A DNA stretch of 64,000 bases from contig PHEQ01000002.1 in assembly GCA_002842985.1 (NCBI GenBank), positions 124,001-188,000 on the forward strand. Reading direction: 5' to 3'. The notes under the pieces were generated by a model. The model saw only the letters and a list, made by a program, of their open reading frames with translations, was not told the DNA's origin and ran no database searches. Shown here in pieces: positions 17,384 to 27,437 of the stretch. The first letter of the stretch is position 1; every line of letters begins with the position of its first letter. The DNA comes from Alphaproteobacteria bacterium HGW-Alphaproteobacteria-1. Its GTDB lineage: Bacteria; Pseudomonadota; Alphaproteobacteria; Rhodobacterales; Rhodobacteraceae. The position numbers and the translations under genes are program-made.

Positions 17384-18856
17384 ATGACCACGACCGATCT
17401 GAAATCCATGCTCAAGGATCCCAGCCTTCTCGCAGAACGTGCCTATGTGGGCGGGCAATGGGTGGATGGCGACAATGGCACATTCGAGGTAACCAACCCT
17501 GCGCGCGGTGACGTGATCGCCCATGTGGCCGATCTCAGCCGCGCACAGGTGGCCCATGCCATCGCCACCGCCGAGGCCGCGCAGAAGGAGTGGGCGCAAT
17601 GGACCGGCAAGGAGCGTGCCGCCGTGTTGCGCAAGTGGTTCGACCTGATGATGGAGAATCAGCACGATCTGGGCGTGATCCTGACGGCCGAACAGGGCAA
17701 GCCGCTGGCCGAAGCCAAGGGCGAGATCGCCTATGGGGCTTCGTTCGTGGAATTTTTCGCCGAAGAGGCCAAGCGCATCTATGGCGAGACCATCCCCGGC
17801 CACCAGCGCGACAAGCGCATCACCGTGATCAAGCAGCCCATCGGCGTTGCCGCCTCGATTACGCCGTGGAACTTTCCCAACGCCATGATCACGCGCAAGG
17901 CCGCGCCCGCGCTTGCTGCCGGTTGCGCCTTTATCGGGCGACCCGCGTCTGAGACGCCGCTGTCGGCCACCGTTCTGGGCGTTCTGGCCGAGCGTGCGGG
18001 CATCCCTGCGGGCGTGTTCAACGTCGTGCCCTCGTCGCGATCCTCCGAGGTGGGCCGCGAATTCTGCGAAAACCCCGGTGTGCGCAAGCTGACCTTCACC
18101 GGCTCGACCGAGGTGGGGCGCATCCTGCTCCGGCAGGCCGCCGATCAGGTAATGAAATGCTCGATGGAACTGGGCGGCAATGCGCCCTTTATCGTCTTTG
18201 ATGACGCCGATCTCGATGCGGCGGTCGAGGGCGCGATCCTGTGCAAGTTCCGCAACAACGGGCAGACCTGCGTCTGCGCCAACCGCATCTACGTGCAATC
18301 GGGCGTCTATGACGCGTTTGCCGCCAAGCTCAAGGTCGCGGTGGAAAAGCTGCGCATGGGGGACGGGTTCGATGAGGGCACGACGCTCGGGCCGCTGATC
18401 AATGCCGATGCCATCGTGAAGGTGCAGGAACATGTCGCCGACGCCACCGCCAAGGGGGCGACGGTGGTGATGGGCGGCGGCACGCCGGTTCAGGGGCAGG
18501 GCCATTTCCTGCCGCCCACGATCCTCACGGGCGTGACACAAGAGATGCTTGTCGCCACCGACGAGACCTTCGGCCCCCTCGCGCCGCTGTTCCGCTTCGA
18601 GACCGTCGATGACGTGATCGCCATGGCCAATGACACGATCTTTGGCCTCGCCTCCTATTTCTATGCAAGCGACCTGAGCCGCGTCTACAAGGTCGCCGAG
18701 GCGCTTGAATACGGGATCGTGGGCGTCAATACCGGCATCATCTCGACCGAGGTGGCACCCTTCGGCGGGGTCAAGCAATCGGGCCTCGGCCGCGAGGGCA
18801 GCCATCACGGCATCGACGAGTTTCTCGAGATGAAATACATCTGCATGAGCGTGTAA
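17384..18856 (+). CDS. gabD: Succinate-semialdehyde dehydrogenase (NADP-type, GabD)
   Basis: A 490-residue aldehyde dehydrogenase that oxidises succinate semialdehyde to succinate at the end of GABA breakdown. Recognition is strong: ITPWNFPNAMITRK (cofactor site), FTGSTEVGR, the catalytic Glu in MELGGNAPFIVFDDADLDAAVEGA, the nucleophile Cys in NNGQTCVCANRIYVQ and a GabD-specific tail (EYGIVGVNTGIISTEVAPFGGVKQSGLGREGS). The usual Lys-Pro-Ala motif reads GRPASETPLSA, with Arg replacing Lys. The start at 17384 is supported by GGAGG 8 nt upstream; the frame is open far upstream but there it overlaps the divergent hydrolase. No GABA transaminase gene is adjacent. Confidence 0.94.
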   Translation: MTTTDLKSMLKDPSLLAERAYVGGQWVDGDNGTFEVTNPARGDVIAHVADLSRAQVAHAIATAEAAQKEWAQWTGKERAAVLRKWFDLMMENQHDLGVILTAEQGKPLAEAKGEIAYGASFVEFFAEEAKRIYGETIPGHQRDKRITVIKQPIGVAASITPWNFPNAMITRKAAPALAAGCAFIGRPASETPLSATVLGVLAERAGIPAGVFNVVPSSRSSEVGREFCENPGVRKLTFTGSTEVGRILLRQAADQVMKCSMELGGNAPFIVFDDADLDAAVEGAILCKFRNNGQTCVCANRIYVQSGVYDAFAAKLKVAVEKLRMGDGFDEGTTLGPLINADAIVKVQEHVADATAKGATVVMGGGTPVQGQGHFLPPTILTGVTQEMLVATDETFGPLAPLFRFETVDDVIAMANDTIFGLASYFYASDLSRVYKVAEALEYGIVGVNTGIISTEVAPFGGVKQSGLGREGSHHGIDEFLEMKYICMSV

Positions 18857-18883
18857 GCCGCTCCGGCGGCAACGCGACACGGC

Positions 18884-18948
18884 GTCACCCTCGGGCTTGC
18901 CCCGAGGGTCTCGTGCCGCCAGAAGCTACCCGCCTGCGCCGGGATGAC
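18884..18948. repeat. Palindromic intergenic repeat (CCCTCGGG family), convergent junction
   Basis: A single element with an inverted repeat ACCCTCGGG-CTTG-CCCCGAGGGT (18887-18909), followed by a second, weaker inverted element ending in GGGATGACC. It is the same design as the array at 1181 and lies between the converging gabD and DUF1285 genes, where it could serve both as a transcription terminator. Confidence 0.7.
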
Positions 18949-18951
18949 CGA

Positions 18952-19542
18952 TCAGGGCAATTCCGCCTCCGGGATGACCGGGAAAAAAGTGCCACCCGAC
19001 CAGAGGCCGAACCAGCCCTCAAACCGCGCGCCGATCTCGACCAGCCGGTAAAAGCTCTTGCGGTCGATCAGCGCCTCGAGGTTCGCGCGCACCAGCACAT
19101 AGGGCGCGGGCTCGCCGGTTTCAGGGTCACGCTCCACCCGTATCGGATGCTCGGGCCCAGCGCTCACATGATCGCCCACATTGGTCTCGAATCGCAGCAC
19201 CTGATCACGCCCCTGCCCCGCCGCCTCGACATCCACAGCGACGAACGGCGCGTCATCCACGGTGATTCCGACCTTTTCCACCGGCGTGACGAGAAAATAA
19301 TTGTCACCGTCCTTGCGCAGGATCGTGGAGAAAAGCCGCACCAGTTCGGGCCGCCCGATCGGCGTGCCAAGGTAGAACCAGGTCCCGTCCCGCGCAATCC
19401 GCATGTCCAGATCGCCACAAAACGGCGGATTCCACAGATGCACGGGCGGCAGGCCCCGCCCCTTGACGGCGGCGCGCGCAGAGGCGGCAATACCCTCGGG
19501 TGACGGCGATGTGACGGATCTTGCACTCATTGCTTTTGCCAT
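18952..19542 (-). CDS. DUF1285 family protein
   Basis: A 196-residue protein of the DUF1285 family, uncharacterised but widespread in Proteobacteria. Diagnostic blocks are [45 protein letters not shown] (about residues 31-75) and the following [15 protein letters not shown] strand. The conserved Cys-Gly-Asp and Trp-Phe-Tyr clusters suggest a compact ligand-binding fold, but no activity is known. The ATG at 19542 and one 12 bp further in (19530) are both possible because neither has a strong ribosome binding site. It is divergent from the moxR operon with a 57-bp spacer; this pairing is common and hints at a shared, still unknown role. Confidence 0.85.
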   Translation of the reverse strand: MAKAMSARSVTSPSPEGIAASARAAVKGRGLPPVHLWNPPFCGDLDMRIARDGTWFYLGTPIGRPELVRLFSTILRKDGDNYFLVTPVEKVGITVDDAPFVAVDVEAAGQGRDQVLRFETNVGDHVSAGPEHPIRVERDPETGEPAPYVLVRANLEALIDRKSFYRLVEIGARFEGWFGLWSGGTFFPVIPEAELP

Positions 19543-19599
19543 TTCCGTTTAAGGCGATACATTCCTCGGATAGGATATAGGTCTGACGGGAGTTTTGCC

Positions 19600-20607
<1,008 letters not shown>

Positions 20608-20608
20608 C

Positions 20609-21490
20609 ATGGCATCCACCGTCCCTTCCCTGCGTCCCCGCGCCGAGGCCGAAGCCGCCCGCCTGCCGCCACTGCTGGCACGCGCCGAACGGCTGGCGCG
20701 CACCGTGCTCATGGGCGAGCACGGGCGCAGACGGGCGGGCGCGGGCGACGATTTCTGGCAATACCGCCCGGTGCAGGCCGGCGACAGCCGCACCATGATC
20801 GACTGGCGGCGCTCGGCCCGCTCGGACACGCAATTCGTCCGCCAGCGCGAATGGCAGGTGGCGCAAAGCGTGATGCTCTGGGTCGATCCCGCCGCCTCGA
20901 TGCGCTTTGCCTCCGAGGCCGCCCTGCCGGAAAAGGCCGATCGCGCGCGCCTTCTGGCGCTGGCCATCGCGCTGCTTCTGGATCGGGGCGGCGAGCGGGT
21001 GGGCCTCACCGGGGGCGCGCTGCCGCCCCGGCGCGGTGGGGCACAGATCGCCCGGCTCTGCGAGGCGCTGACCCAGGACAGCGATGCGGAGTATGCGAGC
21101 CCGGACATGAGCGGGCTGGTGCCCCATGGCCGCGCGCTGCTCATCTCCGATTTTCTCGGCGATCCGGCACCGGTGCGCGCGGCGCTGACGGCGGCGGCGG
21201 ATCGTGGCGTGCGCGGCGTGCTGTGCCAGGTGCTCGACCCGGCGGAAGAGGCGTTTCCTTATCGCGGGCGCACCATCTTCGAGAGCATGGGCGGCGGGCT
21301 GCGCCATGAGACGCTCAAGGCTGCCGACCTGCGCCCGCGCTATCTGGAACGGCTCGCCGCGCGCAAGGATGAGCTGGCCCGCCTCGCGGCGGCAACCGGC
21401 TGGACCCATGGCTGCCACCACACCGACACCAGTGCGCAATCGGCCCTCTTGTGGCTTTTCCGCGCCATGTCCGAGGGAGGCCGCGCATGA
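20609..21490 (+). CDS. DUF58 domain protein (MoxR partner)
   Basis: A 293-residue protein with the DUF58 signature DFWQYRPVQAGDSRTMIDWRRSARSDTQFVRQREWQVAQSVMLWVDPAASM (about residues 48-97), which leads into a von Willebrand factor A-like fold. The MIDAS-type position reads DPAASM, close to the DxSxS pattern but with Ala for the first Ser, so metal binding may be weakened. It lacks the N-terminal membrane helices seen in some DUF58 proteins, so it is probably cytoplasmic. The ATG is one base after the moxR stop and the stop codon overlaps the next gene by 4 bp, which implies a tightly coupled operon. Partner-binding to MoxR is inferred from family behaviour. Confidence 0.9.
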   Translation: MASTVPSLRPRAEAEAARLPPLLARAERLARTVLMGEHGRRRAGAGDDFWQYRPVQAGDSRTMIDWRRSARSDTQFVRQREWQVAQSVMLWVDPAASMRFASEAALPEKADRARLLALAIALLLDRGGERVGLTGGALPPRRGGAQIARLCEALTQDSDAEYASPDMSGLVPHGRALLISDFLGDPAPVRAALTAAADRGVRGVLCQVLDPAEEAFPYRGRTIFESMGGGLRHETLKAADLRPRYLERLAARKDELARLAAATGWTHGCHHTDTSAQSALLWLFRAMSEGGRA

Positions 21491-24237
21491 CCGTTGGTGC
21501 CATCGGCTTTGCAACACCCTGGCTGCTGTGGGCGCTCTTGGCGCTGCCGGTGCTGTGGATCATCCTGCGCGCCGTGCCGCCCGCCCCGGTGCGGCGGCGC
21601 TTTCCGGGTGTGGCCCTGCTTCTGGGTCTCAAGGACGAGGACAGCACCAGCGACCGCACGCCGTGGTGGCTGTTGCTCTTGCGGATGCTGGCGGTGGCCG
21701 CGGCCATCATCGGGCTGGCCGGGCCGGTGCTCAACCCCCGCGACGCGAGCGAGGCGGCAACGCGCGGCCCGCTCTTGATCGTGGTCGAGGACAGTTGGGC
21801 CGCTGCGCGCGACTGGCAAGCGCAGCGCGGCGTGATCGACGGGCTTCTGGCCGAGGCCGCGCGCGACGGGCGCACCGCCGCCCTTCTGCGGCTGAGCGCG
21901 CCCGAGGCACCGGTGTTTCAGGCGGCGCAAGCGATCCGCACGCGCCTGCCGGGTCTTGTCCCCGAGCCTTGGACCGCCCGGCCTGAAACCTATGCCGAGG
22001 CGACGGCGATGCTTCCGGAGGGCGGGTTCGAAACCCGCTGGTTCTCTGACGGGCTGGCCCGCGAGGCGCGCGCGCCGCTCCTTGCCGCGCTCGAGGCTCG
22101 CGGCCCCGTCACCGTGCACGAGAGCGCGCGCCCGCTCATGGCCCTTTCCCCGTCCGTGCTGCGCGACGGCCAGGTGGACGTGACCGCGTATCGCGCCCGA
22201 CCGGGCGCACCGCGCGAGATCACCGTCACCGCGCATGGCCGCGACCCCTCGGGCGCGGAGCGGGTGCTGGCCGCGCTGCCCCTGACCTTTGCCGAGGGCG
22301 CGCCCGAGGCCACCGGCGCGCTGTCGCTACCGCCCGAGCTGCGCGCGCGCATCACCCGCTTCGAGATCGCCGGCGCGCGCCATGCCGGGGCCGTGAGCCT
22401 GACCGATGACGGGCTCAAACGCCGCGAGGTGGCGCTGGTCGCGGGGCGCGAGGACCGCGAGGGGCTGGAGCTTCTGTCGCCGCTGCATTACCTGCGTCAG
22501 GCGCTGGTGCCGACGGCCGATCTGCTCGATGGCGGACTTCTCGACATCCTGCCCGCCAATCCCGACGCCATCGTTCTCGCCGATGTGGCCACGCTTTCCG
22601 AGGCCGAGGAGGCCGCTTTGCTCGACTGGGTCGAAGGCGGCGGGATGCTGTTGCGCTTTGCCGGTCCGCGCCTGGCCGCGAGCGACGTATCGCGCAGCAC
22701 CGAGCATCCGCTGATGCCGGTGCGGCTGCGTGCAGGTGGGCGCACCGTGGGCGGCGCGATGAGCTGGGGCGAACCCAAGTCGCTCGCCCCCTTCCCCGAA
22801 GGCAGCCCGTTTCAGGGCCTCGACATCCCCGGCGACGTGGCCGTTAATGCGCAGGTCATGGCGCAGCCTGATCCCACCCTGGCCGAGCGCGTCATCGCGC
22901 AACTGACCGACGGCACGCCGCTGGTCACGCGCAAGCGCATCGGTGGCGGTCAGGTCGTGCTTTTCCACGTCACCGCCAACGCCGAATGGTCGTCGCTGCC
23001 GCTCTCGGGTCTTTTCGTCCAGATGCTGGAGCGGCTGGCGATTTCCTCGGTCAGCGCGCCGCCCGATGGCTCTGAGCTGGCAGGCACCACATGGCAGCCG
23101 GTGCATGTGCTCGACGGGTTCGGGCGCATGACCGAGGCGGGCACGCGCGCAGGCGTGCCGGGCGAACGGCTGCTTGACGCGTCCCTTGGCCCCGACCTGC
23201 TGCCGGGGCTTTACGACGGGCCGGAGCGGCGCGTGGCACGCAACGTGATCACGCCCGAGACCATGATCGCCCCCTCGACCTGGCCCGCGCGCATCCCCGT
23301 CGAGGGGCTGGAGCGCGCGCCGGAAACGCCGCTTGGTGGCTGGCTTCTGGCAACGGCGATCTTGCTGATGACGGCCGATATTCTCGCCGCGCTGGCGCTG
23401 TCGGGCAGGCTCTGGCGCGCGGGGGCAACCGCGCTCATCGCACTTGCCCTGGCCTTGCCGCAGGACGCCCGCGCTCAGGATGACGCCCGCGCCATGGAGG
23501 CCACCGCCGAAGTTGTCCTCGCCCATGTCCTGACCGGGGACCGCGTGGTCGACGACACCGCGCGCGCGGGCCTTCGCGGCTTGGGGCGGGTGCTGGGGTT
23601 TCGCACATCGGTTGAACCGGCAGACCCGCTTGGCGTCGATCTCGAACGCGACGAACTGGCGTTTTTCCCAATGCTCTACTGGCCGGTGACCGCCAATCAG
23701 CCGCTCCCTTCGGCCGAGGCCTATGCCCGGCTCAACGCCTATCTCCGCTCGGGGGGGATGATCCTCTTTGACACGCGCGACGCCGATATCGCCGGTTTCG
23801 GTGCCGCCTCGCCCAATGGTGCGCGGCTGCAACGGCTGGCCGCGCCGCTTGACATTCCACCGCTGGAACCGGTGCCCGAGGATCACGTCCTCACCCGCAC
23901 CTTCTACCTGCTGGGCGATTTTCCGGGCCGCCACATGGGCCGCGCCGTCTGGGTCGAGGCCGCACCCCCCGATGCCGAGCGCATCGAGGGGATGCCGTTT
24001 CGCAACCTCAATGACGGGGTCACGCCGGTGGTGATCGGCGGCAATGACTGGGCCGCCGCCTGGGCGGTGAACGAGAGCGGCGATCCGCTCTTTCCGGTCG
24101 GGCGCGGCTATGCAGGCGAGCGGCAGCGCGAAATGGCCTATCGCTTCGGCGTCAATCTGGTGATGCATGTGCTGACCGGCAATTACAAATCCGATCAGGT
24201 CCATGTGCCCGCGCTTCTGGAAAGGCTGGGGCAATGA
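21487..24237 (+). CDS. BatA-like/DUF4159 membrane protein
   Basis: A 916-residue membrane protein. The N-terminal ~85 residues hold two membrane segments typical of BatA (ATPWLLWALLALPVLWIILRAV and WWLLLLRMLAVAAAIIGLAGPVL). A vWA-like region follows whose MIDAS is lost (VEDSWAAA). Around residues 345-395 there is a class I glutamine-amidotransferase-like fold (LVEGGGMLLRFAGPRLAAS region) without an obvious catalytic Cys. Two more membrane segments lie near residues 615-660. The C-terminal ~210 residues are a DUF4159 domain (ELAFFPMLYWPVT, LRSGGMILFDTRDADIAG, MAYRFGVNLVMHVLTGNYKSDQVH). The start overlaps DUF58 by 4 bp and the stop overlaps the next gene by 4 bp. Function is unknown; surface or envelope assembly is plausible. 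Confidence 0.87.
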   Translation: MTVGAIGFATPWLLWALLALPVLWIILRAVPPAPVRRRFPGVALLLGLKDEDSTSDRTPWWLLLLRMLAVAAAIIGLAGPVLNPRDASEAATRGPLLIVVEDSWAAARDWQAQRGVIDGLLAEAARDGRTAALLRLSAPEAPVFQAAQAIRTRLPGLVPEPWTARPETYAEATAMLPEGGFETRWFSDGLAREARAPLLAALEARGPVTVHESARPLMALSPSVLRDGQVDVTAYRARPGAPREITVTAHGRDPSGAERVLAALPLTFAEGAPEATGALSLPPELRARITRFEIAGARHAGAVSLTDDGLKRREVALVAGREDREGLELLSPLHYLRQALVPTADLLDGGLLDILPANPDAIVLADVATLSEAEEAALLDWVEGGGMLLRFAGPRLAASDVSRSTEHPLMPVRLRAGGRTVGGAMSWGEPKSLAPFPEGSPFQGLDIPGDVAVNAQVMAQPDPTLAERVIAQLTDGTPLVTRKRIGGGQVVLFHVTANAEWSSLPLSGLFVQMLERLAISSVSAPPDGSELAGTTWQPVHVLDGFGRMTEAGTRAGVPGERLLDASLGPDLLPGLYDGPERRVARNVITPETMIAPSTWPARIPVEGLERAPETPLGGWLLATAILLMTADILAALALSGRLWRAGATALIALALALPQDARAQDDARAMEATAEVVLAHVLTGDRVVDDTARAGLRGLGRVLGFRTSVEPADPLGVDLERDELAFFPMLYWPVTANQPLPSAEAYARLNAYLRSGGMILFDTRDADIAGFGAASPNGARLQRLAAPLDIPPLEPVPEDHVLTRTFYLLGDFPGRHMGRAVWVEAAPPDAERIEGMPFRNLNDGVTPVVIGGNDWAAAWAVNESGDPLFPVGRGYAGERQREMAYRFGVNLVMHVLTGNYKSDQVHVPALLERLGQ

Positions 24238-26285
24238 CCGGCACCGTCGTCTTTGATCCGCTCCTGCCGCTCTGGCTGATTGGCGCGCTCGGCGCGGTGG
24301 CGGTGGCCGGTTTGGTGCTTGCAGCATGGCGCGGGCTGGCGGGCTGGGCGCTGCGGGCATTGGCGGCCGTGGTGATCATCGGCGCGCTGTCCGGTCCGGC
24401 CTACCGGCAGGAGGAGCGCACGCCGCTTTCGGATATCGTCCTGCTGGTCGAAGACCAGAGCGCAAGCCAGCACCTTGCCGCCCGCGCCGGGGACACGGAG
24501 TCCGCCGCCGAGGCGCTTGCCGCGCGCCTCGCCGCGCGCGAGAATACCGAGATCCGGCGCGTCACCGTGGGCGATGCGCCCGAGAATGGCGGCTCGCGCG
24601 TCATGGGCGCACTGGCGGAGGCCATGGCCGAATTGCCGCGCGGGCGCATCGCGGGCGCGATCCTGCTCTCTGACGGGCAGGTCCACGATATCGAGGCCGC
24701 GCCCGAGATGCCCGCACCGCTGCATTTGCTGCACACGGGCCGCGCGGGCGACTGGGATCGCCGGTTGCGCATCGACAACGCCCCCGCCTTCGCCATTCTG
24801 GGCGAGGAGGTGCAACTGACCCTCACGATCACCGATGACGGGGCCGCGCCAGAGGGTGTGCGTTCGGTGCCGCTCGACATCGCCATTGACGGGGCCGAAC
24901 CGCGCCGTTTCGAGGTGCCTCTGGGACAGGAAATGACGCTGCCGCTCACCCTGCCGCGCGGCGGGCGCAACGTTCTGCAATTTTCGACTCCCATGGCGAC
25001 AGGCGAGTTGACAGACCGCAACAACACCGCACTGGTGCAGATCAACGGCGTGCGCGACCGGCTGCGCGTGCTGCTCGTCTCGGGCCAGCCCCATGCAGGC
25101 ACGCGGACCTGGCGCAACCTGCTGAAATCAGACAGTTCCGTGGACCTTGTGCATTTCACCATCCTGCGCCCGCCCGAAAAGCAGGACGGCGTGCCGGTGC
25201 GGGAATTGTCGCTCATCGCCTTTCCCACGCGGGAATTGTTCCTCGACAAGGTGGACGAGTTCGATCTGATCATCTTCGACCGCTACCGCCGCCGGGGCAT
25301 CCTGCCGACGGTCTATCTCGAGAATGTGCGCCAGTATGTCGAGGGGGGAGGCGCGGTGCTTCTGGCGGCCGGGCCCGATTTCGCCGGAGCCGAGAGCATC
25401 TGGCGCGGCCCGTTCGAGGCGATGGTCCCCGGCCGCCCCACCGCACGCGTGGTCGAGGAAGGGTATCGCCCGCGCGTCACCGATCTGGGGCGGCGGCACC
25501 CGGTCACGGCGGGTCTGGAAGAGGCGTTCGGCGGCGAATGGGGCCGCTGGCTGCGCCAGATCGAGGTGGAGGCCACCGAGAGCGGCGATGTGGTCATGTC
25601 GGGGGCGGGCGAGCGCCCGCTTCTGCTGCTTGACCGGGTCGGCGAAGGGCGCGTGGCGCTGCTCACCTCCGATCAGGCCTGGCTCTGGGGGCGCGGCTAC
25701 GAAGGGGGCGGGCCGCAGCTCGAATTGTTGCGCCGCCTCGCTCATTGGATGATGAAAGAGCCGGAATTGGAGGAAGAGGCGCTCTGGGCCGAAGCCACGG
25801 GTCAGGAAATGCGCATCATCCGCCGCTCGCTTTCGGGCGATGTGCCCGAGGTGACGATCACCGCCCCCTCGGGCGCGGTCGAGACGCGCGCCCTTGACGA
25901 GGTCGAGCCGGGACGTTTCGAGACCGTGTATGAAGGGGCCGAGATCGGCCTTTACCGGCTGGAGAACGGCGATCAGCAAGCGGTGATCGGCCTTGGCCCT
26001 GCCGCCCCGGTGGAGTTCGAGCGCACGCTGGCGACCGACCGGGTCCTTGCCCCGGTGATCGAGGCCACCAATGGCGGCGCGCTGGCGCTCGAAGGCGGGC
26101 TTCCCGCCATCCGCGATGTGCGCGCGGGCCGTCCCGCCGCCGGACGCGGCTGGATCGGCCTTACCCCGCGCGGTGCCTACGAGACCGCGAGCGTGCGGCA
26201 GATGGCGCTCCTGCCGCCATGGCTCGTGCTCCTGCTGACGGCGGGTTTCCTGATCGGCGGCTGGCTGCGCGAGGGGCGGCGCTGA
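24234..26285 (+). CDS. Membrane protein with vWA-like and glutamine-amidotransferase-like domains
   Basis: A 683-residue protein and the last gene of the moxR operon. Two N-terminal membrane segments (about residues 12-55) are followed by a vWA-like domain that keeps a DxSxS MIDAS motif (DQSAS, residues 74-78) and a downstream Asp in ILLSDGQVHD (residue 147). A beta-rich segment and a GATase-like domain come next (VLLVSGQPHAGTRTWRNLL, FDLIIFDRY, YVEGGGAVLLAAGPDFAG, about residues 280-390). A single membrane helix ends the protein (MALLPPWLVLLLTAGFLIGGWL). The ATG overlaps the DUF4159 gene by 4 bp. No enzyme function can be assigned; it probably forms an inner-membrane complex with the preceding protein. 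Confidence 0.8.
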   Translation: MTGTVVFDPLLPLWLIGALGAVAVAGLVLAAWRGLAGWALRALAAVVIIGALSGPAYRQEERTPLSDIVLLVEDQSASQHLAARAGDTESAAEALAARLAARENTEIRRVTVGDAPENGGSRVMGALAEAMAELPRGRIAGAILLSDGQVHDIEAAPEMPAPLHLLHTGRAGDWDRRLRIDNAPAFAILGEEVQLTLTITDDGAAPEGVRSVPLDIAIDGAEPRRFEVPLGQEMTLPLTLPRGGRNVLQFSTPMATGELTDRNNTALVQINGVRDRLRVLLVSGQPHAGTRTWRNLLKSDSSVDLVHFTILRPPEKQDGVPVRELSLIAFPTRELFLDKVDEFDLIIFDRYRRRGILPTVYLENVRQYVEGGGAVLLAAGPDFAGAESIWRGPFEAMVPGRPTARVVEEGYRPRVTDLGRRHPVTAGLEEAFGGEWGRWLRQIEVEATESGDVVMSGAGERPLLLLDRVGEGRVALLTSDQAWLWGRGYEGGGPQLELLRRLAHWMMKEPELEEEALWAEATGQEMRIIRRSLSGDVPEVTITAPSGAVETRALDEVEPGRFETVYEGAEIGLYRLENGDQQAVIGLGPAAPVEFERTLATDRVLAPVIEATNGGALALEGGLPAIRDVRAGRPAAGRGWIGLTPRGAYETASVRQMALLPPWLVLLLTAGFLIGGWLREGRR

Positions 26286-26295
26286 CGCAGCCCGC

Positions 26296-26868
26296 TCACG
26301 GACAATGATTGACCGCCAAGGCGCGCCAACCGTCATCCTGCCAATGCAATTCCGTCACCGACAGGTTGTCGATGACCTGCCCGAGCGCCTTGTAGGCGCT
26401 CAGGCGCCGCGCGGCCTGCACCTGTGTCAGGATCGTGCCCATATGGGCGACCGCCACGATGTCACGTCCCGGATGCGCAGCCCGAAGGCGCGTCACAGCG
26501 CGCCCGACACGCGCCGAGAGGTCATCCCAACTTTCGCCCCCCGGCGCGCGCAAGGCACCGGGCCGCTCCCAGAAGGCGCGAAGCTGCGCGGGGTCGGCCA
26601 CGCTGTCAAAACCCTGCATCTCCCAGGCCCCGAAATGGATTTCGCGCAGATCCGGTTCGTCGGACAGGCGCGGACGCGGCCCGGCGATGGCCTCTGCGGT
26701 GGCGCGTGCGCGGCTGAGGTCCGAGGAGACGACAAGCGCCCCCTCCGGGAGATGCGCCGAGAGGCGCGCCAGCCGCGCGGTATCGCTCAGATCGGCGGGA
26801 ATGTCGGTCCAACCGACCATGGCGCGGGCATGGGTCGGGCCGTGACGAACCCAGAAAAAGCGGCTCAT
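26296..26868 (-). CDS. Histidine phosphatase family protein (possible alpha-ribazole phosphatase)
   Basis: A 190-residue phosphoglycerate-mutase-like phosphatase. The phosphohistidine motif reads FFWVRHGPTHA at the N-terminus (residues 4-14), an acid residue lies in REIHFGAWE near residue 85 and the second histidine is in VAVAHMGTI near residue 143. The ATG at 26868 overlaps the cobU stop by 4 bp, so the two are co-translated. That coupling makes CobC-type dephosphorylation of alpha-ribazole 5-prime-phosphate or cobalamin 5-prime-phosphate likely, but the fold is shared by many sugar-phosphate phosphatases and sequence alone does not decide. A longer in-frame reading through cobU is not used. 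Confidence 0.82.
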   Translation of the reverse strand: MSRFFWVRHGPTHARAMVGWTDIPADLSDTARLARLSAHLPEGALVVSSDLSRARATAEAIAGPRPRLSDEPDLREIHFGAWEMQGFDSVADPAQLRAFWERPGALRAPGGESWDDLSARVGRAVTRLRAAHPGRDIVAVAHMGTILTQVQAARRLSAYKALGQVIDNLSVTELHWQDDGWRALAVNHCP

Positions 26869-27386
26869 GGCAGCGCGCCCTTGAGCACCATGGGCAGCCC
26901 CGCGATCACGTTGACAACCAGCCCCGCCCGCTCTGCCAGACGCTGGTTGAGCGCGCCCTGGGCGTTCTGAAACCGGCGAGCAAGGGCATTGTCGGGCACG
27001 ACCGACAGCCCGACCTCGTTCGAGACCACCACCACCGGCGCGGGACAGGCATCGAGCGCGGCAAAAAGCGCCGACTCCGCCTTCGCCAGATCGCTCTCGG
27101 CCAGCAGATGATTGGAAAGCCACATGGTCGCGCAATCCATCAGCACCACCTCGCGCGCCGTGCCCCCCCCAAGCGCCGGGGCAAGATCGCGCGGGGCCTC
27201 GACGGTCCGCCACGCGCTGCCGCGCCGCGCGCGGTGCCGGCGCAATTTCTCGTGCATCTCGGCATCATGGGCCTCCGCCGTCGCCAGATAGACCGGCGCG
27301 CGCCCCGAGCGCAGCACAAGCCCCTCGGCGAAGACCGACTTCCCCGAGGCAGCCCCGCCCAGAACCAGCGAGAGACGCGGCAACAT
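26865..27386 (-). CDS. cobU: Adenosylcobinamide kinase/adenosylcobinamide-phosphate guanylyltransferase
   Basis: A 173-residue bifunctional enzyme (CobU, called CobP in the aerobic pathway) that phosphorylates adenosylcobinamide and then attaches GMP to give adenosyl-GDP-cobinamide. The P-loop LVLGGAASGKSVFAE is at residues 7-21, the guanylate-linked histidine lies in HEKLRRHRARRGSAWRTVEAP and the family tail NEVGLSVVPDNALARRFQNAQGALNQRLAERA is at residues 118-150. The start is placed at MLPRLSLVLGG; the preceding 17 in-frame residues look non-coding. The next enzymes of the pathway, CobT and CobS, are encoded 29 kb away. No cobalamin riboswitch is visible in the 97-bp leader shared with rpoH2. 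Confidence 0.93.
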   Translation of the reverse strand: MLPRLSLVLGGAASGKSVFAEGLVLRSGRAPVYLATAEAHDAEMHEKLRRHRARRGSAWRTVEAPRDLAPALGGGTAREVVLMDCATMWLSNHLLAESDLAKAESALFAALDACPAPVVVVSNEVGLSVVPDNALARRFQNAQGALNQRLAERAGLVVNVIAGLPMVLKGALP

Positions 27387-27407
27387 GAGTTGAAAACTCC
27401 TCAATTG

Positions 27408-27437
27408 TGATCCGGTGTGAACGCCCCTGCGTAGCAA
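27408..27437 (+). promoter_or_regulatory. Candidate ECF sigma-E (ChrR-partner type) promoter for rpoH2
   Basis: TGATCC at 27408-27413 and TAGCAA at 27432-27437 are separated by 18 bp, 47 bp before the rpoH2 ATG. From memory, RpoE of Rhodobacter sphaeroides recognises TGATC-type -35 boxes with a TA-rich -10 element, and rpoHII is one of its direct targets in response to singlet oxygen. The match is by eye only. Confidence 0.6.

Noticed and set aside
17318-18880. A 520-codon minus-strand frame opposite gabD
   Set aside because: Complement of a strongly conserved aldehyde dehydrogenase; no independent support.
22327-24360. A 677-codon minus-strand frame opposite the DUF4159 gene
   Set aside because: Low-complexity Arg/Gln/His-rich translation without motifs, overlapping a gene with clear membrane and DUF4159 signatures.
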